From: Streptomyces sp. NBC_01237
GTDB lineage: Bacteria; Actinomycetota; Actinomycetes; Streptomycetales; Streptomycetaceae
Assembly (NCBI RefSeq): GCF_035917275.1
Contig: NZ_CP108509.1
Span: 1,488,001-1,552,000, forward strand
Reading direction: 5' to 3'
Length of the DNA stretch: 64,000 bases
In this document: positions 51,176-60,517 of the stretch, in pieces
Layout: each line of letters starts with the position of its first letter
How positions within the stretch are numbered: the stretch's first letter is position 1
Notes under the pieces: generated by a model
The model's database searches: none
Told to the model about the DNA's origin: nothing
The model's input: the letters and a program-made list of their open reading frames with translations, nothing else
Program-made: the position numbers and the translations under genes

Positions 51176-52605
51176 GCGTGCTCCAGGAGGGTGTCCACCG
51201 CCGCGCGGAATCCGGCCAGCCGCTCGGCTGCCTCGTCCGCGCCGATCCGGGGTTCGTACACGGCGGTGGGCTCCCACGCGGGCAGCGCCTGCCGGACCGG
51301 CAGGCCCGGGTCGAGGCCGAGGCGGGCGACGGCGCCGACCCCGAGGGCGGTCACGTCGGGCAGCGCGGATACTTCGACGGGGCGTTGCAGCAGGTCCGCC
51401 TGGGTCTGCATGAGGAGTGCGGAGCGGGTCAGTCCGCCGTCGACGCGCAGCGCCGTCAGGGGTGTGCCGAGGTCGGACGCGGCGGCGTCGGCGAGCGCGA
51501 CGACCTGTGCGGCGATGCCTTCGCACAGGGCCCGCACCAGATGGCCCGCCGTGGTGCCCAGACCGAGGCCGGTCACCGAGCCGCGCACGTCGCCGCGCCA
51601 CCAGGGGGCGGCGAGCCCCGCGAGGGCGGGGACGAAGGTGACGCCCCCGGCGTCGGGGACGGCGGAGCCGACCGGGTCGAGGTCGGCCGCGCCGGAGATC
51701 ACGCCGAGATCGGTGAGCCAGCGGACGGCGGAGGCCGCGGTGAAGACCTGGCCGTCGAGGCAGTAGCTCGTACGGCCGCCGAGCCGCCAGGCGACACAGC
51801 TGACCAGGCCGCTGGAGCCGCGTCGCGGTCGGTCGCCGGTCTGGGCGAGGAGGAACGCCCCGGTGCCGTAGGTGCATTTGGCCATGCCCGGGTCCAACGC
51901 GTTCTGGGCGAGCAGGGCGGCCTGCTGGTCGACGAGCAGGCCGGTGAGCGGCAGGTCGCCGCCGAACGCGGCGGTGGTGCCCACGGCGGTGTCGGCGTCG
52001 ACGACGGCGGGCAGCCGCTCGCCTCCGAGTCCGTAGATCTCCAGGGCCCTGGGCGACCAGTCGACCCGGTCGAGGTCGAGCAGCTGGGTGCGCCCGGCGG
52101 TGGCCGCGTCGGTGACGAAAGCGCCGGTCAGCTGGTGGACGAGCCAGGCGTCGCTGGTGGTGACGACGCCTTCCCGCGTCAGGTTTCGCCGTATCCAGGC
52201 CATCTTGGGGGCGGCGAAGTACGGGTCGAGCGGCAGCCCGGTGAGCTGCTTCAACTCCTCTTCGTGGGAGGAGAGTCGGGCGCAGACGGTTTCGGACCGA
52301 CGGTCCTGCCAGACGATCGCCTCGGTGAGCGGGCGGCCGGTGCGGGGGTCCCAGGCGAGAACCGTCTCGCCCTGGTTGGCCAGGCCGACGGCGGCGACCG
52401 GTTCGGCCGCTTCGCGCAGTGCCTGCCGCCCGGCGTCGAGGACCGAACCGAGCAGGTGGGCGGGGTCCGCCTCGACGGCGCCCCCGGCTCCGTACCGGGG
52501 CCGGACGGGAGCCGAACCGGAACCGATCACCCCGCGCTCGGGGCAGATCACCAGCGCTTTCGTCCCGGACGTCCCCTGGTCGACGGCGAGCACCGGGCCT
52601 GACAT
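51172..52605 (-). CDS. FGGY-family carbohydrate kinase (glycerol-kinase-like paralogue)
   Basis: A 477-residue sugar kinase. It has VLAVDQGTSGTKALVI near the start, VGLANQGETVLAWDPRTGRP, KCTYGTGAFLLAQTG and LRVDGGLTRSALLMQTQADL, a complete FGGY set. It is clearly related to, but divergent from, the GlpK at 40.2 kb, with shorter loops. It heads an operon with GlpA-like and GlpB-like flavoproteins, suggesting kinase-then-dehydrogenase use of glycerol or a related polyol. ATG 52605 follows GGAG by five bases. Confidence 0.88.
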   Translation of the reverse strand: MSGPVLAVDQGTSGTKALVICPERGVIGSGSAPVRPRYGAGGAVEADPAHLLGSVLDAGRQALREAAEPVAAVGLANQGETVLAWDPRTGRPLTEAIVWQDRRSETVCARLSSHEEELKQLTGLPLDPYFAAPKMAWIRRNLTREGVVTTSDAWLVHQLTGAFVTDAATAGRTQLLDLDRVDWSPRALEIYGLGGERLPAVVDADTAVGTTAAFGGDLPLTGLLVDQQAALLAQNALDPGMAKCTYGTGAFLLAQTGDRPRRGSSGLVSCVAWRLGGRTSYCLDGQVFTAASAVRWLTDLGVISGAADLDPVGSAVPDAGGVTFVPALAGLAAPWWRGDVRGSVTGLGLGTTAGHLVRALCEGIAAQVVALADAAASDLGTPLTALRVDGGLTRSALLMQTQADLLQRPVEVSALPDVTALGVGAVARLGLDPGLPVRQALPAWEPTAVYEPRIGADEAAERLAGFRAAVDTLLEHA

Positions 52606-52669
52606 CGACACTCCAGCTGTACGGCGGTCCGAGGTGGAACGGAATGGTGATCATTGGTCTTTCACGCAC

Positions 52670-52698
52670 AGAATCGTGCAGACCACGGCATTCGTCAA
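52670..52698 (-). promoter_or_regulatory. Candidate HrdB-type promoter for the FGGY kinase operon
   Basis: On the minus strand TTGACG and GATTCT are spaced 17 bp apart, about 65 bp before the kinase start. The rest of the 368-bp gap (52606-52973) holds no gene or strong repeat that I can support. Confidence 0.4.
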
Positions 52699-52973
52699 CC
52701 CCGGTACGGACACCTTGCCGGAACCGGAATGTCCCGGCCAACGTCCGTGGAACTACTGCGACTTCAGTATGATCCGCAAAGTCGTCGGGAGATCGGCGCC
52801 CGGCGCTCTACACTCACCGCCGAGCAACAACCGGACTCACCGGAGCAGTTCGCCCTGCGCTGCTCCCTGCCCCCCACGCTGTTGAGGATTCATGACGACC
52901 AGACGCACAGCCGCGCCTCGGTGCCCGGCATCCCGCCTCGCCGCCTTGGACTCTCCGGGGGCGGGGCGATCCG

Positions 52974-53981
52974 ATGGCCCCCAGTGACTTCCGGCCGGTC
53001 TACCACCCCGCGGGCCACGACAACGAGTTGCGCGGCGCCCTGCAGGATCTGCGGACCGGCCGCTGGGTCTCCATGCGGAATCTGCTGGAGAGCACGCCCG
53101 ACTGGACCCTGTGGACCCAGCGCACCCAGGTCCTCGGAGCGGTGGCCGCGGGTTCCGACGCCGTGCAGGCATGGCTGGGCGAGGAACCGCAGAGCGTCGC
53201 CGCGACGGTGATGCACGCCCGGGTCGTCGTGGAGCGCGCGGTGCGGGCGCACCGGGAACGGCACGCGCGCGCCCAGCAGTTATGGCAGGAGGCGTGGGAG
53301 GGCTGCCGGTCGGCCGCGCACGCCTCGCCCGCCGACCCGGTGCCCTGGATCTGCCTGCTCGCCCTGTCCCAGCTGGATGAACAGCAGCGGCTGGAGGAGC
53401 ACCGGATGCCGCCTCCGGGGCCGATGCTGTTCCCGGGGCCCTGGGGTCTGCTGGCGGAGGCGGACAGGCGTGATCCGTGCAACCGCGAGGCCTATCACCG
53501 GATGCTCCAGTTCGTGTACGCCAGACAGGGCGGCGGATCACTGTCCGAAGCGGTCAACTTCGTTCAGTGGGCGGCCTCCGGGGCACCGGACGGTTCGCCT
53601 CTCCATGTGCTTCCGCTGTACGTCCGGGTGGAGCGCTACCGCCGTGAGCACGGCGGCGAGAAGGCGCTGGACCTGCACTGGGTCACCGAGGACGGCGAGC
53701 GGGACGCCCAACGGGCGCTGCACCTGTGGTTCTTCCGCACCGATCCGGCCCGACAGTCCCTGCTCGACCTGAACCATCTGGCCCACGCCCTGTGGGGGGC
53801 TCTGCAATTCGCCGACGCGGCACCGGTGTTCAGAGCGCTGGGACCGTACTACACATCGGTCCCGTGGGCGTACCGTACCCGCACGCCCGGTGATCCGGCG
53901 GCGGCGGAGGACGTGTTCCTGCGGGCCCGCAGCCGGAGTCTGACCGCCGCGCCGGATCCCGGAACCGGCCGACGCGGCTGA
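52974..53981 (+). CDS. Protein of unknown function
   Basis: A 335-residue soluble protein rich in Trp and Arg, predicted mainly helical, with TPR-like features (NREAYHRMLQFVYARQGG, LLDLNHLAHALWGALQFADA). No catalytic motif, signal peptide or membrane segment. I do not recognise the family. It precedes the APC permease by 160 bp on the same strand. Confidence 0.8.
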   Translation: MAPSDFRPVYHPAGHDNELRGALQDLRTGRWVSMRNLLESTPDWTLWTQRTQVLGAVAAGSDAVQAWLGEEPQSVAATVMHARVVVERAVRAHRERHARAQQLWQEAWEGCRSAAHASPADPVPWICLLALSQLDEQQRLEEHRMPPPGPMLFPGPWGLLAEADRRDPCNREAYHRMLQFVYARQGGGSLSEAVNFVQWAASGAPDGSPLHVLPLYVRVERYRREHGGEKALDLHWVTEDGERDAQRALHLWFFRTDPARQSLLDLNHLAHALWGALQFADAAPVFRALGPYYTSVPWAYRTRTPGDPAAAEDVFLRARSRSLTAAPDPGTGRRG

Positions 53982-54141
53982 GCGGGCGGTGCCCGTTCCG
54001 CTCCTGTCGGCCCTCCCGGTCTCCCGGTTTTCCCCTCCCGATTCCCCTTCCGCCAGTCTTCCGTCCCTCTTCGTCCCTCACTCCCCCGACTCCGCTTCCT
54101 TCCGTGATCCCGTCCCCACCCCCCGCCCGGAGGTTCTCCCC

Positions 54142-55671
54142 ATGTCCATATCCACCCCCAGCCAGTCGAGCGCGGAGGCCAGTCCGCAGAAGGATGAAGA
54201 GCAACGCCTGCGCGAACTCGGCTATCAGCCCGTGCTCGCCCGCCGCATGGGCGGCTTCGGCAACTTCGCCATCAGCTTCTCCGTCATCTCGATCCTGTCC
54301 GGCTGCATGACGCTGTACGGCTTCGGCATGTCGACCGGCGGCCCGTCGGTCATGCTCTGGGGCTGGGCCGGTGTCGGCCTGTTCGTGCTCTGCGTCGGCA
54401 TGGCGCTGGCCGAGGTCACCAGCGCGTACCCCACCTCCGGTGCGCTGTACTACATGGCCGACCGGCTCGGCGGGCGCAAGTGGGGCTGGTACACCGGCTG
54501 GCTGAACCTGCTCGGCCTGCTGGGCGCGATCGCCGGTATCGACTACGGGGCCGCGCTGTTCACCGGCGCACTGCTGAATCTGCAGTGGGGCTTCGACCCG
54601 ACGCCCGGCCACACGATGCTGATCTTCCTCTGCATCCTGCTGCTGCACGCCGTGCTGAACCTGTTCGGTGTCCGTCTGGTCAGTGTGCTGAACTCGATCA
54701 GCGTGTGGTGGCACCTCGGCGGCGTCGCCGTGATCGTCTCCGTACTGGCGATCGTGCCCTCGAACCACCAGTCGCCGTCCTTCGTCTTCACCGAGTTCGT
54801 CAATGACACCGGGTGGGACAACCCGCTGTACGTCGCGGCGATCGGGCTCCTGCTGGCCCAGTACACCTTCTGCGGCTATGACGCCTCGGCCCACCTGTCC
54901 GAGGAGACCTCCAACGCCTCGGTGACCGCGGCCAAGGGCATCGTCCGCGCGATCTGGGTGTCGTGGGTGGCCGGATTCGTTCTGCTGGCGGGTCTCACCT
55001 TCGCGATCCAGGACTACGCGGGCACCCAGAACAGTGCCACCGGGGTGCCGCCCGCCCAGATCCTGATCGATGCGCTGGGCACCTCGGGCGCCACGGCCAT
55101 GCTGCTGATCGTGATCGCGGCGCAGCTGTTCTGCGGCAACGCCGAGGTCGCCGCCGCCAGCCGGATGGTGTTCGCCTTCAGCCGGGACAACGCGCTGCCG
55201 GGCTCCGCGCTGTGGCGCAAGGTGAGCGCGCGTACCCAGACGCCGGTGCCCGCCGTCTGGCTGTCGGTCTGTGTCGCCGCGCTGCTGGCGGTGCCGTCGC
55301 TGTACTCCGCGACCGCGTACGGTGCGGTGACCGCGATCAACGTCATCGGCATCACACCCGCCTACGCGATCCCGATCTATCTGAAGCTGCGCGCCGGGGA
55401 CCGGTTCGAGCGCGGCCCGTGGCACCTGGGGCGCTGGTCCAAGCCGATCGGCTGGATCGCCGTCGTCTGGGTCGCCATCGTGACGGTGCTGTTCCTGCTG
55501 CCGCAGTCCTCGCCGGTGACGATCGACTCCATGAACTACGCGTCGATCGCCCTGGTCGCGGTGCTGATACTCGCCACGGTCTGGTGGTTCGTCGCCCGCC
55601 GTTCGTACAGCACCCCGTCCAGCTACGGGAACGCCCGTGAGCAGGCGGAGATCGCCGAGGGCATCATCTGA
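54142..55671 (+). CDS. APC-superfamily amino acid permease (GABA permease-like)
   Basis: A 509-residue transporter with about twelve membrane helices. It starts with a hydrophilic tail and RMGGFGNFAISFSVISILSG, then SAYPTSGALYYMADRLGG and FCGYDASAHLSEETSNAS, which are typical of the amino acid/choline (BAT1/UGA4-like) branch. Substrate probably an amino acid or polyamine-like amine such as GABA. ATG 54142 has GGAGG upstream. Confidence 0.9.
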   Translation: MSISTPSQSSAEASPQKDEEQRLRELGYQPVLARRMGGFGNFAISFSVISILSGCMTLYGFGMSTGGPSVMLWGWAGVGLFVLCVGMALAEVTSAYPTSGALYYMADRLGGRKWGWYTGWLNLLGLLGAIAGIDYGAALFTGALLNLQWGFDPTPGHTMLIFLCILLLHAVLNLFGVRLVSVLNSISVWWHLGGVAVIVSVLAIVPSNHQSPSFVFTEFVNDTGWDNPLYVAAIGLLLAQYTFCGYDASAHLSEETSNASVTAAKGIVRAIWVSWVAGFVLLAGLTFAIQDYAGTQNSATGVPPAQILIDALGTSGATAMLLIVIAAQLFCGNAEVAAASRMVFAFSRDNALPGSALWRKVSARTQTPVPAVWLSVCVAALLAVPSLYSATAYGAVTAINVIGITPAYAIPIYLKLRAGDRFERGPWHLGRWSKPIGWIAVVWVAIVTVLFLLPQSSPVTIDSMNYASIALVAVLILATVWWFVARRSYSTPSSYGNAREQAEIAEGII

Positions 55672-55701
55672 TCCGGTGCTGGGCGCGCTCCGGCCGCCTC
55701 C

Positions 55702-56529
55702 TCAGTCGAGGAGCAACTGGAGTCCGCCCAGCACGGTCGCCCCGATCACGATCCGTTCGAAGACCTTCTGGTTGATCCGGTCCACGCACCTGCGCCCGAT
55801 GTACGCACCGGGGACGACGAACAGCACCAGGCACGCGTCCAGCAGCAGCGACCGGGCGTCGATGAGACCCAGGCCCACGCTGAAGGGCACCTTGGACGTG
55901 TTGACGATCAGGAAGAACCACGCCGATGTGCCAAGGAAGCCCAGCTTCCGGAACCCGGCGGAGAGCAGATAGAGCGACATGACGGGGCCGCCCGCGTTGG
56001 CGACCATGGTGGTGAATCCGCCGAGCACGCCGTAGACGCGCGCCGTGATCCGGCCGCCGCGCGAGGTGCCCCGCCGGCTCTCCGGCCCGGTCGCAGCCTG
56101 TTCATCGGTCGGCACCTTCTCATCGGATTCCGCCTTCGCCTCCGTCCCGGTCCTCGCCGCGACGGCTGACCGCCGGCGCCAGACGGTGACGCCCGACATG
56201 AACAGCAGGATCGCGCCGATCGAGGTCCGTACGGCGGCGTCGTCGGCCCACATCATGTAGAACGTGCCCGCCACCACGCCCACGGCGACGGCGGGGAACA
56301 GCCGCAGCAGTGTCGGCCAGTGCGCGTGACGTCGGTAGACCCGCACGGCGAGGATGTCGCCGGCGATCAGGATCGGGAGCAGCACCCCGGTGGATTCGCG
56401 GGCCGGGAGTACGGCCGCGAAGACCGCGAGGCTGATCGTATTGGCACCGCTGACGGCCGTCTTGGAGAAGCCGACGAGTGTGGATGCCGCCGCGAGCGCG
56501 GCCAGTTGCCAGAGTGTGATGGTGTCCAT
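55702..56529 (-). CDS. TauE/SafE-family permease
   Basis: A 275-residue membrane protein with eight predicted helices in two repeats. Landmarks: STLVGFSKTAVSGANTISLAVFAAV near 16-40 and VLGGFTTMVANAGGPVMSLYLL, the TauE/SafE pattern; a 45-residue hydrophilic loop lies between. The family carries sulfoacetate, sulfite or other organic anions. Substrate unknown. Confidence 0.9.
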   Translation of the reverse strand: MDTITLWQLAALAAASTLVGFSKTAVSGANTISLAVFAAVLPARESTGVLLPILIAGDILAVRVYRRHAHWPTLLRLFPAVAVGVVAGTFYMMWADDAAVRTSIGAILLFMSGVTVWRRRSAVAARTGTEAKAESDEKVPTDEQAATGPESRRGTSRGGRITARVYGVLGGFTTMVANAGGPVMSLYLLSAGFRKLGFLGTSAWFFLIVNTSKVPFSVGLGLIDARSLLLDACLVLFVVPGAYIGRRCVDRINQKVFERIVIGATVLGGLQLLLD

Positions 56530-56635
56530 GCCGGATCAGATGGTAGACACACACGGTTTTCGGCGGGCGGTCGTGTCATTCCCTGGCGGGCGGCGGGGGG
56601 TTTCTGCCTATGCTGCGCCCCCAAGCGCTCATACG

Positions 56636-56649
56636 AAGCGTTCAAACGA
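56636..56649. promoter_or_regulatory. Candidate operator copy 1 for the DeoR/LacI regulator
   Basis: AAGCGTTCAAACGA lies 37 bp before the regulator start. Its reverse complement, TCGTTTGAACGCTT, recurs with one change before the binding-protein gene. Confidence 0.6.
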
Positions 56650-56685
56650 ACAGCGAGCGGCAGGAACGGCGAGGGGGCCAGGAGC

Positions 56686-57879
56686 ATGCGGGAGCCGGTG
56701 GAACTGAGGCGGCAGCGAATACTGGCGGTGGTGCGGTCGCGGGGCGCCGTCAAGGTGAGCGTGCTCGCCGCCGAACTGGAGGTCTCGGTGGTCACGGTGC
56801 GCCGGGACGTCGAGGAGCTGGCCAGGGCCGGGCGGTTGCGGCGCGGCCACGGGGTGGCCCGCGCCGCCGGATCCGTCGAGGGGGCGGACGCCCTGCCGGC
56901 CGCCCGGCGGGAGGACCCGGCCGGGGACGGGGACGCGGTCGCCCTGGTCGTACCCGAGCGGCATTCGTATCTGTACGAGACGCTGCACGGCGCGCGCTCG
57001 GTGCTGGAGGAGTCCGGGATGCGGATCGCCCTGCACATCGCCCCGCAGGCCGTGGGCGCCGAACGGCCGCTGGTGGAACGGGCACTGGCGGGCGGGGCGC
57101 GCGGTCTGCTGATCGCTCCGCGGTGGCGCAGCGCGCTCTCGGAGGAGGCGGACTACGGCTGGCTCGCGGAGGTGGGGGTGCCGACCGTACTGATGGAGCG
57201 GCGGCCCCGGCCCGGCAGTGCGCTGCACGCGCTGGACTCGGTCTGTTCCGACCACTGGTACGGAACGTATCTCGCCGTGGACCATCTGGTGTCGCTGGGC
57301 CATCGCCGTATCGTCCTGGCCGCCCGGAACGACAGCCCGACGGCGCGCACGATCAGGGCGGCTTTCGCCGAGATCGCGGCCGCCCGGCCGGAGGTGGAGG
57401 ACTGGTCGGTGGTGCTCAGCACCCCGGACGCGGTGCCGGGTCCGGGGCCGGAGGGGGAGGCCGCGGCCGCCGGGAGCGGGGCCCTCGGCGGTGGGGCGGC
57501 GGCGCCGGCCGGTCCGGGTGCCGGGGACGGCGCGGTCCCGGACCTGCTGTCGGTGCTGCGGGAGCGGCGGGCGACGGGCGCGGTGCTGCACGGCGACGTG
57601 GACGCGCTGATGCTGGTCCAGCGGCTGTCCGAGAACGGGCTGCAGGTGCCGCGCGACTGCTCCGTCGTGGCGTACGACGATGTGGTCGCGGCGCTGGGCA
57701 GCACCCCGCTGACCGCGGTGGCGCCGCCCAAGGCGGAGATCGGGCGGGCTGCCGCGGAGCTGCTCCTGTACCGGTTGAGCGGCGCGGACGGGGCGAGCGG
57801 TCCGGTGCGCAGGACGCAGTTGCTGCCCGCGCTGAAGGTGCGCGGTTCGGCGCTGCGGATCGACCCTCCCCAGGAGTGA
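56686..57879 (+). CDS. Hybrid regulator: DeoR-type HTH with LacI-type sensor domain
   Basis: A 397-residue regulator. The N-terminal 60 residues are a DeoR helix-turn-helix (RRQRILAVVRSRGAVKVSVL, then AAELEVSVVTVRRDVEELAR). From about 85 a periplasmic-binding-protein-like sensor follows with VDHLVSLGHRRIVLAARN and CSVVAYDDVVAALGSTPLTAV, typical of LacI/GalR. A Gly/Ala/Pro-rich insertion of about 35 residues lies in the middle. It precedes an uptake operon and shares a 14-bp motif with that operon's promoter, so it likely represses both. Confidence 0.9.
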   Translation: MREPVELRRQRILAVVRSRGAVKVSVLAAELEVSVVTVRRDVEELARAGRLRRGHGVARAAGSVEGADALPAARREDPAGDGDAVALVVPERHSYLYETLHGARSVLEESGMRIALHIAPQAVGAERPLVERALAGGARGLLIAPRWRSALSEEADYGWLAEVGVPTVLMERRPRPGSALHALDSVCSDHWYGTYLAVDHLVSLGHRRIVLAARNDSPTARTIRAAFAEIAAARPEVEDWSVVLSTPDAVPGPGPEGEAAAAGSGALGGGAAAPAGPGAGDGAVPDLLSVLRERRATGAVLHGDVDALMLVQRLSENGLQVPRDCSVVAYDDVVAALGSTPLTAVAPPKAEIGRAAAELLLYRLSGADGASGPVRRTQLLPALKVRGSALRIDPPQE

Positions 57880-57893
57880 TCGTTTGACCGCTT
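57880..57893. promoter_or_regulatory. Candidate operator copy 2 before the uptake operon
   Basis: TCGTTTGACCGCTT, immediately after the regulator stop and 88 bp before the lipoprotein gene, matches the inverted copy before the regulator at 13 of 14 positions. Confidence 0.6.
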
Positions 57894-57980
57894 TCATTTT
57901 CTTCTGAGCGATCTATTGACCCGTACCGATCAGCCGATCAGGATTCCCGTTGTCTCGGACAGGAGCCTCGGGAGGCACCC

Positions 57981-59366
57981 ATGCCTGGTCGACAGAGCCG
58001 TCGATCCGTACTTGCCACGATCGCCGCGCTGCCACTGACGGGTGCGCTCAGCGCCTGCGGCAGCGGCGGATCCTCACGATCGGCCGGTACGAGCAGTACC
58101 AGCACCACGAGCACAGCCGGCAGCGCGAGCGCCGTCAGGAGCGGGGGCGGGCGGACCCGCGTCACCTTCTGGTCCTCCCTGCGCGGCAGCCAGGAGGTGG
58201 TGGACGCGTTCAACCGCGGCCACCGCACCATTCAGGTCGATTTCCAGCAGATTCCCTCGGGACCCCAGGGCGGGTACGCGAAGCTCAGCAACGCGGCACG
58301 GGCGGGCAACGCCCCCGACATCGCCACCCTCGAATACCCCCAGGTCCCCGGCTTCGCCATCGACGGCGTCGCCCGTGACCTCACCGGCCTGATGAGCGAG
58401 AGGCTGCGCGCCGCGCTGCTGCCCCAGGCGCTGGGGCTCACCACCTTCGACAAACGGGTCTTCAGCATCCCCCTCGACATAGAGCCGATGGTGCTGCACT
58501 ACCGCACCGATCTCTTCGCGGAGTACGGCATCGAGGTGCCGCGCACCTGGCCGGAGTTCGAGGAGGTGGCACAGACCGTGCGCCGCAAGGGCGGTGACCG
58601 GCGGATCGCGCTGTTCCCGACGGACGGCGCCAACCACATGGCCGCGTACGCCTGGCAGGCGGGCGCCCAGTGGTTCGACACCGCGGGCGGTGCCTGGAAC
58701 GTCTCGCTCGCCGACGCGCCGACCCGTCGTGTCGCCGCGTACTGGCAGCGCCTCATCGACCGGGACCTGGTCTTCATGAACCCGGTGGAGAGCCGGCAGA
58801 GCGATGCCCAGATCGGCAACGGGCTCGTTCTCGCCCGGTTCAGCGGTGCCTGGGACGCGGGTGCGCAGATGAAGGCCCGACCGGGCCAGAAGGGCCGGTG
58901 GGCCATCGCGCCGCTCCCCCAGTGGGATCCGGCGAAACCCGCCATCGGCACCCATGGGGGTTCGACCTTCGCCGTCACCGGGGACAGTGCGCACCCGGAG
59001 GCGGCGATGGAGTTCATCGAGTGGCAGGTCTCGCATCCGGACTCCTTGCGGGCCCGGCTCTCCAGCGGCGCCAGCAGCCAGTACCCGGCCGCTCCCGGCC
59101 TGGTGGCCGTGGGCAACAAGGCCTTCGACCGCGGGTACTACGGCGGCCAGGACATCTACACCCTCTTCGACGAGGAGGCCCGCAAGATCCGGGACGGCTG
59201 GATCTGGGGGCCCCGGATGACCGCCACCGGCAAGGTCATGCAGGACGGATTCGCGCGGGCGAGCGGCGGCCGGGGCTCACTGATCGAGTCGTTGAAGGCG
59301 GCCCAGCAGGGCACCATGCCCGATCTCCGGGCGCTCGGCCTCGCCACCACCGACCACTCCACCTGA
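57981..59366 (+). CDS. Carbohydrate ABC transporter substrate-binding lipoprotein
   Basis: A 461-residue family-1 (MalE-like) solute-binding protein. The N-terminus has a twin-arginine-like RQSRRSVLA, a hydrophobic stretch and lipobox LSACGSGG, then a Ser/Thr-rich linker. The binding domain includes VTFWSSLRGSQEVVDAFN and, later, GGSTFAVTGDSAHPEAAMEF. It should capture a sugar for the two permeases downstream. Spacing to the first permease is 152 bp. Confidence 0.92.
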   Translation: MPGRQSRRSVLATIAALPLTGALSACGSGGSSRSAGTSSTSTTSTAGSASAVRSGGGRTRVTFWSSLRGSQEVVDAFNRGHRTIQVDFQQIPSGPQGGYAKLSNAARAGNAPDIATLEYPQVPGFAIDGVARDLTGLMSERLRAALLPQALGLTTFDKRVFSIPLDIEPMVLHYRTDLFAEYGIEVPRTWPEFEEVAQTVRRKGGDRRIALFPTDGANHMAAYAWQAGAQWFDTAGGAWNVSLADAPTRRVAAYWQRLIDRDLVFMNPVESRQSDAQIGNGLVLARFSGAWDAGAQMKARPGQKGRWAIAPLPQWDPAKPAIGTHGGSTFAVTGDSAHPEAAMEFIEWQVSHPDSLRARLSSGASSQYPAAPGLVAVGNKAFDRGYYGGQDIYTLFDEEARKIRDGWIWGPRMTATGKVMQDGFARASGGRGSLIESLKAAQQGTMPDLRALGLATTDHST

Positions 59367-59518
59367 GCGTCCCGAGTGCCCCGCCCGCCGTACTTCGCTC
59401 GGCGCTCCCACCCCGGCGCGCCCGTACCGCGCCGTGTCCGCGGCGTACCGCACGGCCCGATCGCGCCGACGGCCGCGCCCATGACCTCGTCCCCGCAGCA
59501 GAGAGGCAGGTGACACCC

Positions 59519-60517
59519 ATGACCAGCACCACCCCTGTTTCCGCCCCGGCGAGCACCGCTCCACGAACGCCCCGTCCGCCGTCCGCCGCCGTACCCGCGC
59601 CCACCGCCCGCAGATCGGCGCGGCGCCGTGAACTCGGTGCGGCAGGTGCCCTGATGACGCCGTTCTTCATCCTCCTGATCACGGTCTTCCTCATCCCCGT
59701 CGGCACGGCCGTGTGGCTGAGCTTCTTCAGCGACGACCAGCCGGGACTGGGCTTCGGCCCCGAGCGCACCGTCTTCGTCGGGCTGCGCGGCTACACCGCC
59801 GTCCTGACCGATCCGACGTTCCTCGGCGGTCTCGGCATCGTCGCGCTGTACTGCCTGATCTACATTCCGCTGATGGTGGTCGGGGCGCTCGCCCTGGCCC
59901 TGCTGCTGGATTCCGGCGTGGTGCGGCTGCGGGCCACGGCCCAGCTCGCGCTGTTCCTGCCGCACGCGGTGCCCGGCATCATCGCCGCCATCATCTGGCT
60001 GTATCTGTACACCCCCGGGCTGAGTCCGGTGATCGAACTGCTCGGCAAGGCGGACATCACCGTCGACTTCCTGGGTGTGCACACCGTGCTCCCGTCGATC
60101 GTGAACATCGCCCTGTGGAGCAATCTCGGCTACAACATGGTCGTCTTCTACGCCGCGTTGCAGGCCGTCCCGCGCGAGGTGATCGAGGCCGCGGTCGTCG
60201 ACGGGGCCGGACCCGTCCGTACCGCGCTCCAGGTCAAGGCACCTCTCGTACGGTCCTCGACCGTGATGGTCGCGATGTTCACGCTGATCTTCGCGCTGCA
60301 GCTGTTCACCGAGCCGATGCTGCTCGGCCAGTCGACCCCGATGATCAACTCCCGCTTCTCGCCCAGCATGTACATCTACGACGCCGCCTTCACCCGTAAC
60401 AACTACGGCCTCGCGGCAGCCGCCTCGGTGGTCCTGCTGGTCTTCACGATCGCCCTCTCCTACGGCATCACCCGCTGGACCAACCGTGCCGACGCCGCCG
60501 AGGAGGACGCCCGATGA
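59519..60517 (+). CDS. Carbohydrate ABC permease 1 (MalF-like)
   Basis: A 332-residue permease with a Pro/Ala/Thr-rich cytoplasmic tail of ~45 residues and six membrane helices. The EAA loop is PREVIEAAVVDGAGPVRTALQVKAPL. It overlaps its partner by four bases (ATGA). No ATPase gene is nearby; Streptomyces sugar systems commonly share MsiK. Confidence 0.93.
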   Translation: MTSTTPVSAPASTAPRTPRPPSAAVPAPTARRSARRRELGAAGALMTPFFILLITVFLIPVGTAVWLSFFSDDQPGLGFGPERTVFVGLRGYTAVLTDPTFLGGLGIVALYCLIYIPLMVVGALALALLLDSGVVRLRATAQLALFLPHAVPGIIAAIIWLYLYTPGLSPVIELLGKADITVDFLGVHTVLPSIVNIALWSNLGYNMVVFYAALQAVPREVIEAAVVDGAGPVRTALQVKAPLVRSSTVMVAMFTLIFALQLFTEPMLLGQSTPMINSRFSPSMYIYDAAFTRNNYGLAAAASVVLLVFTIALSYGITRWTNRADAAEEDAR

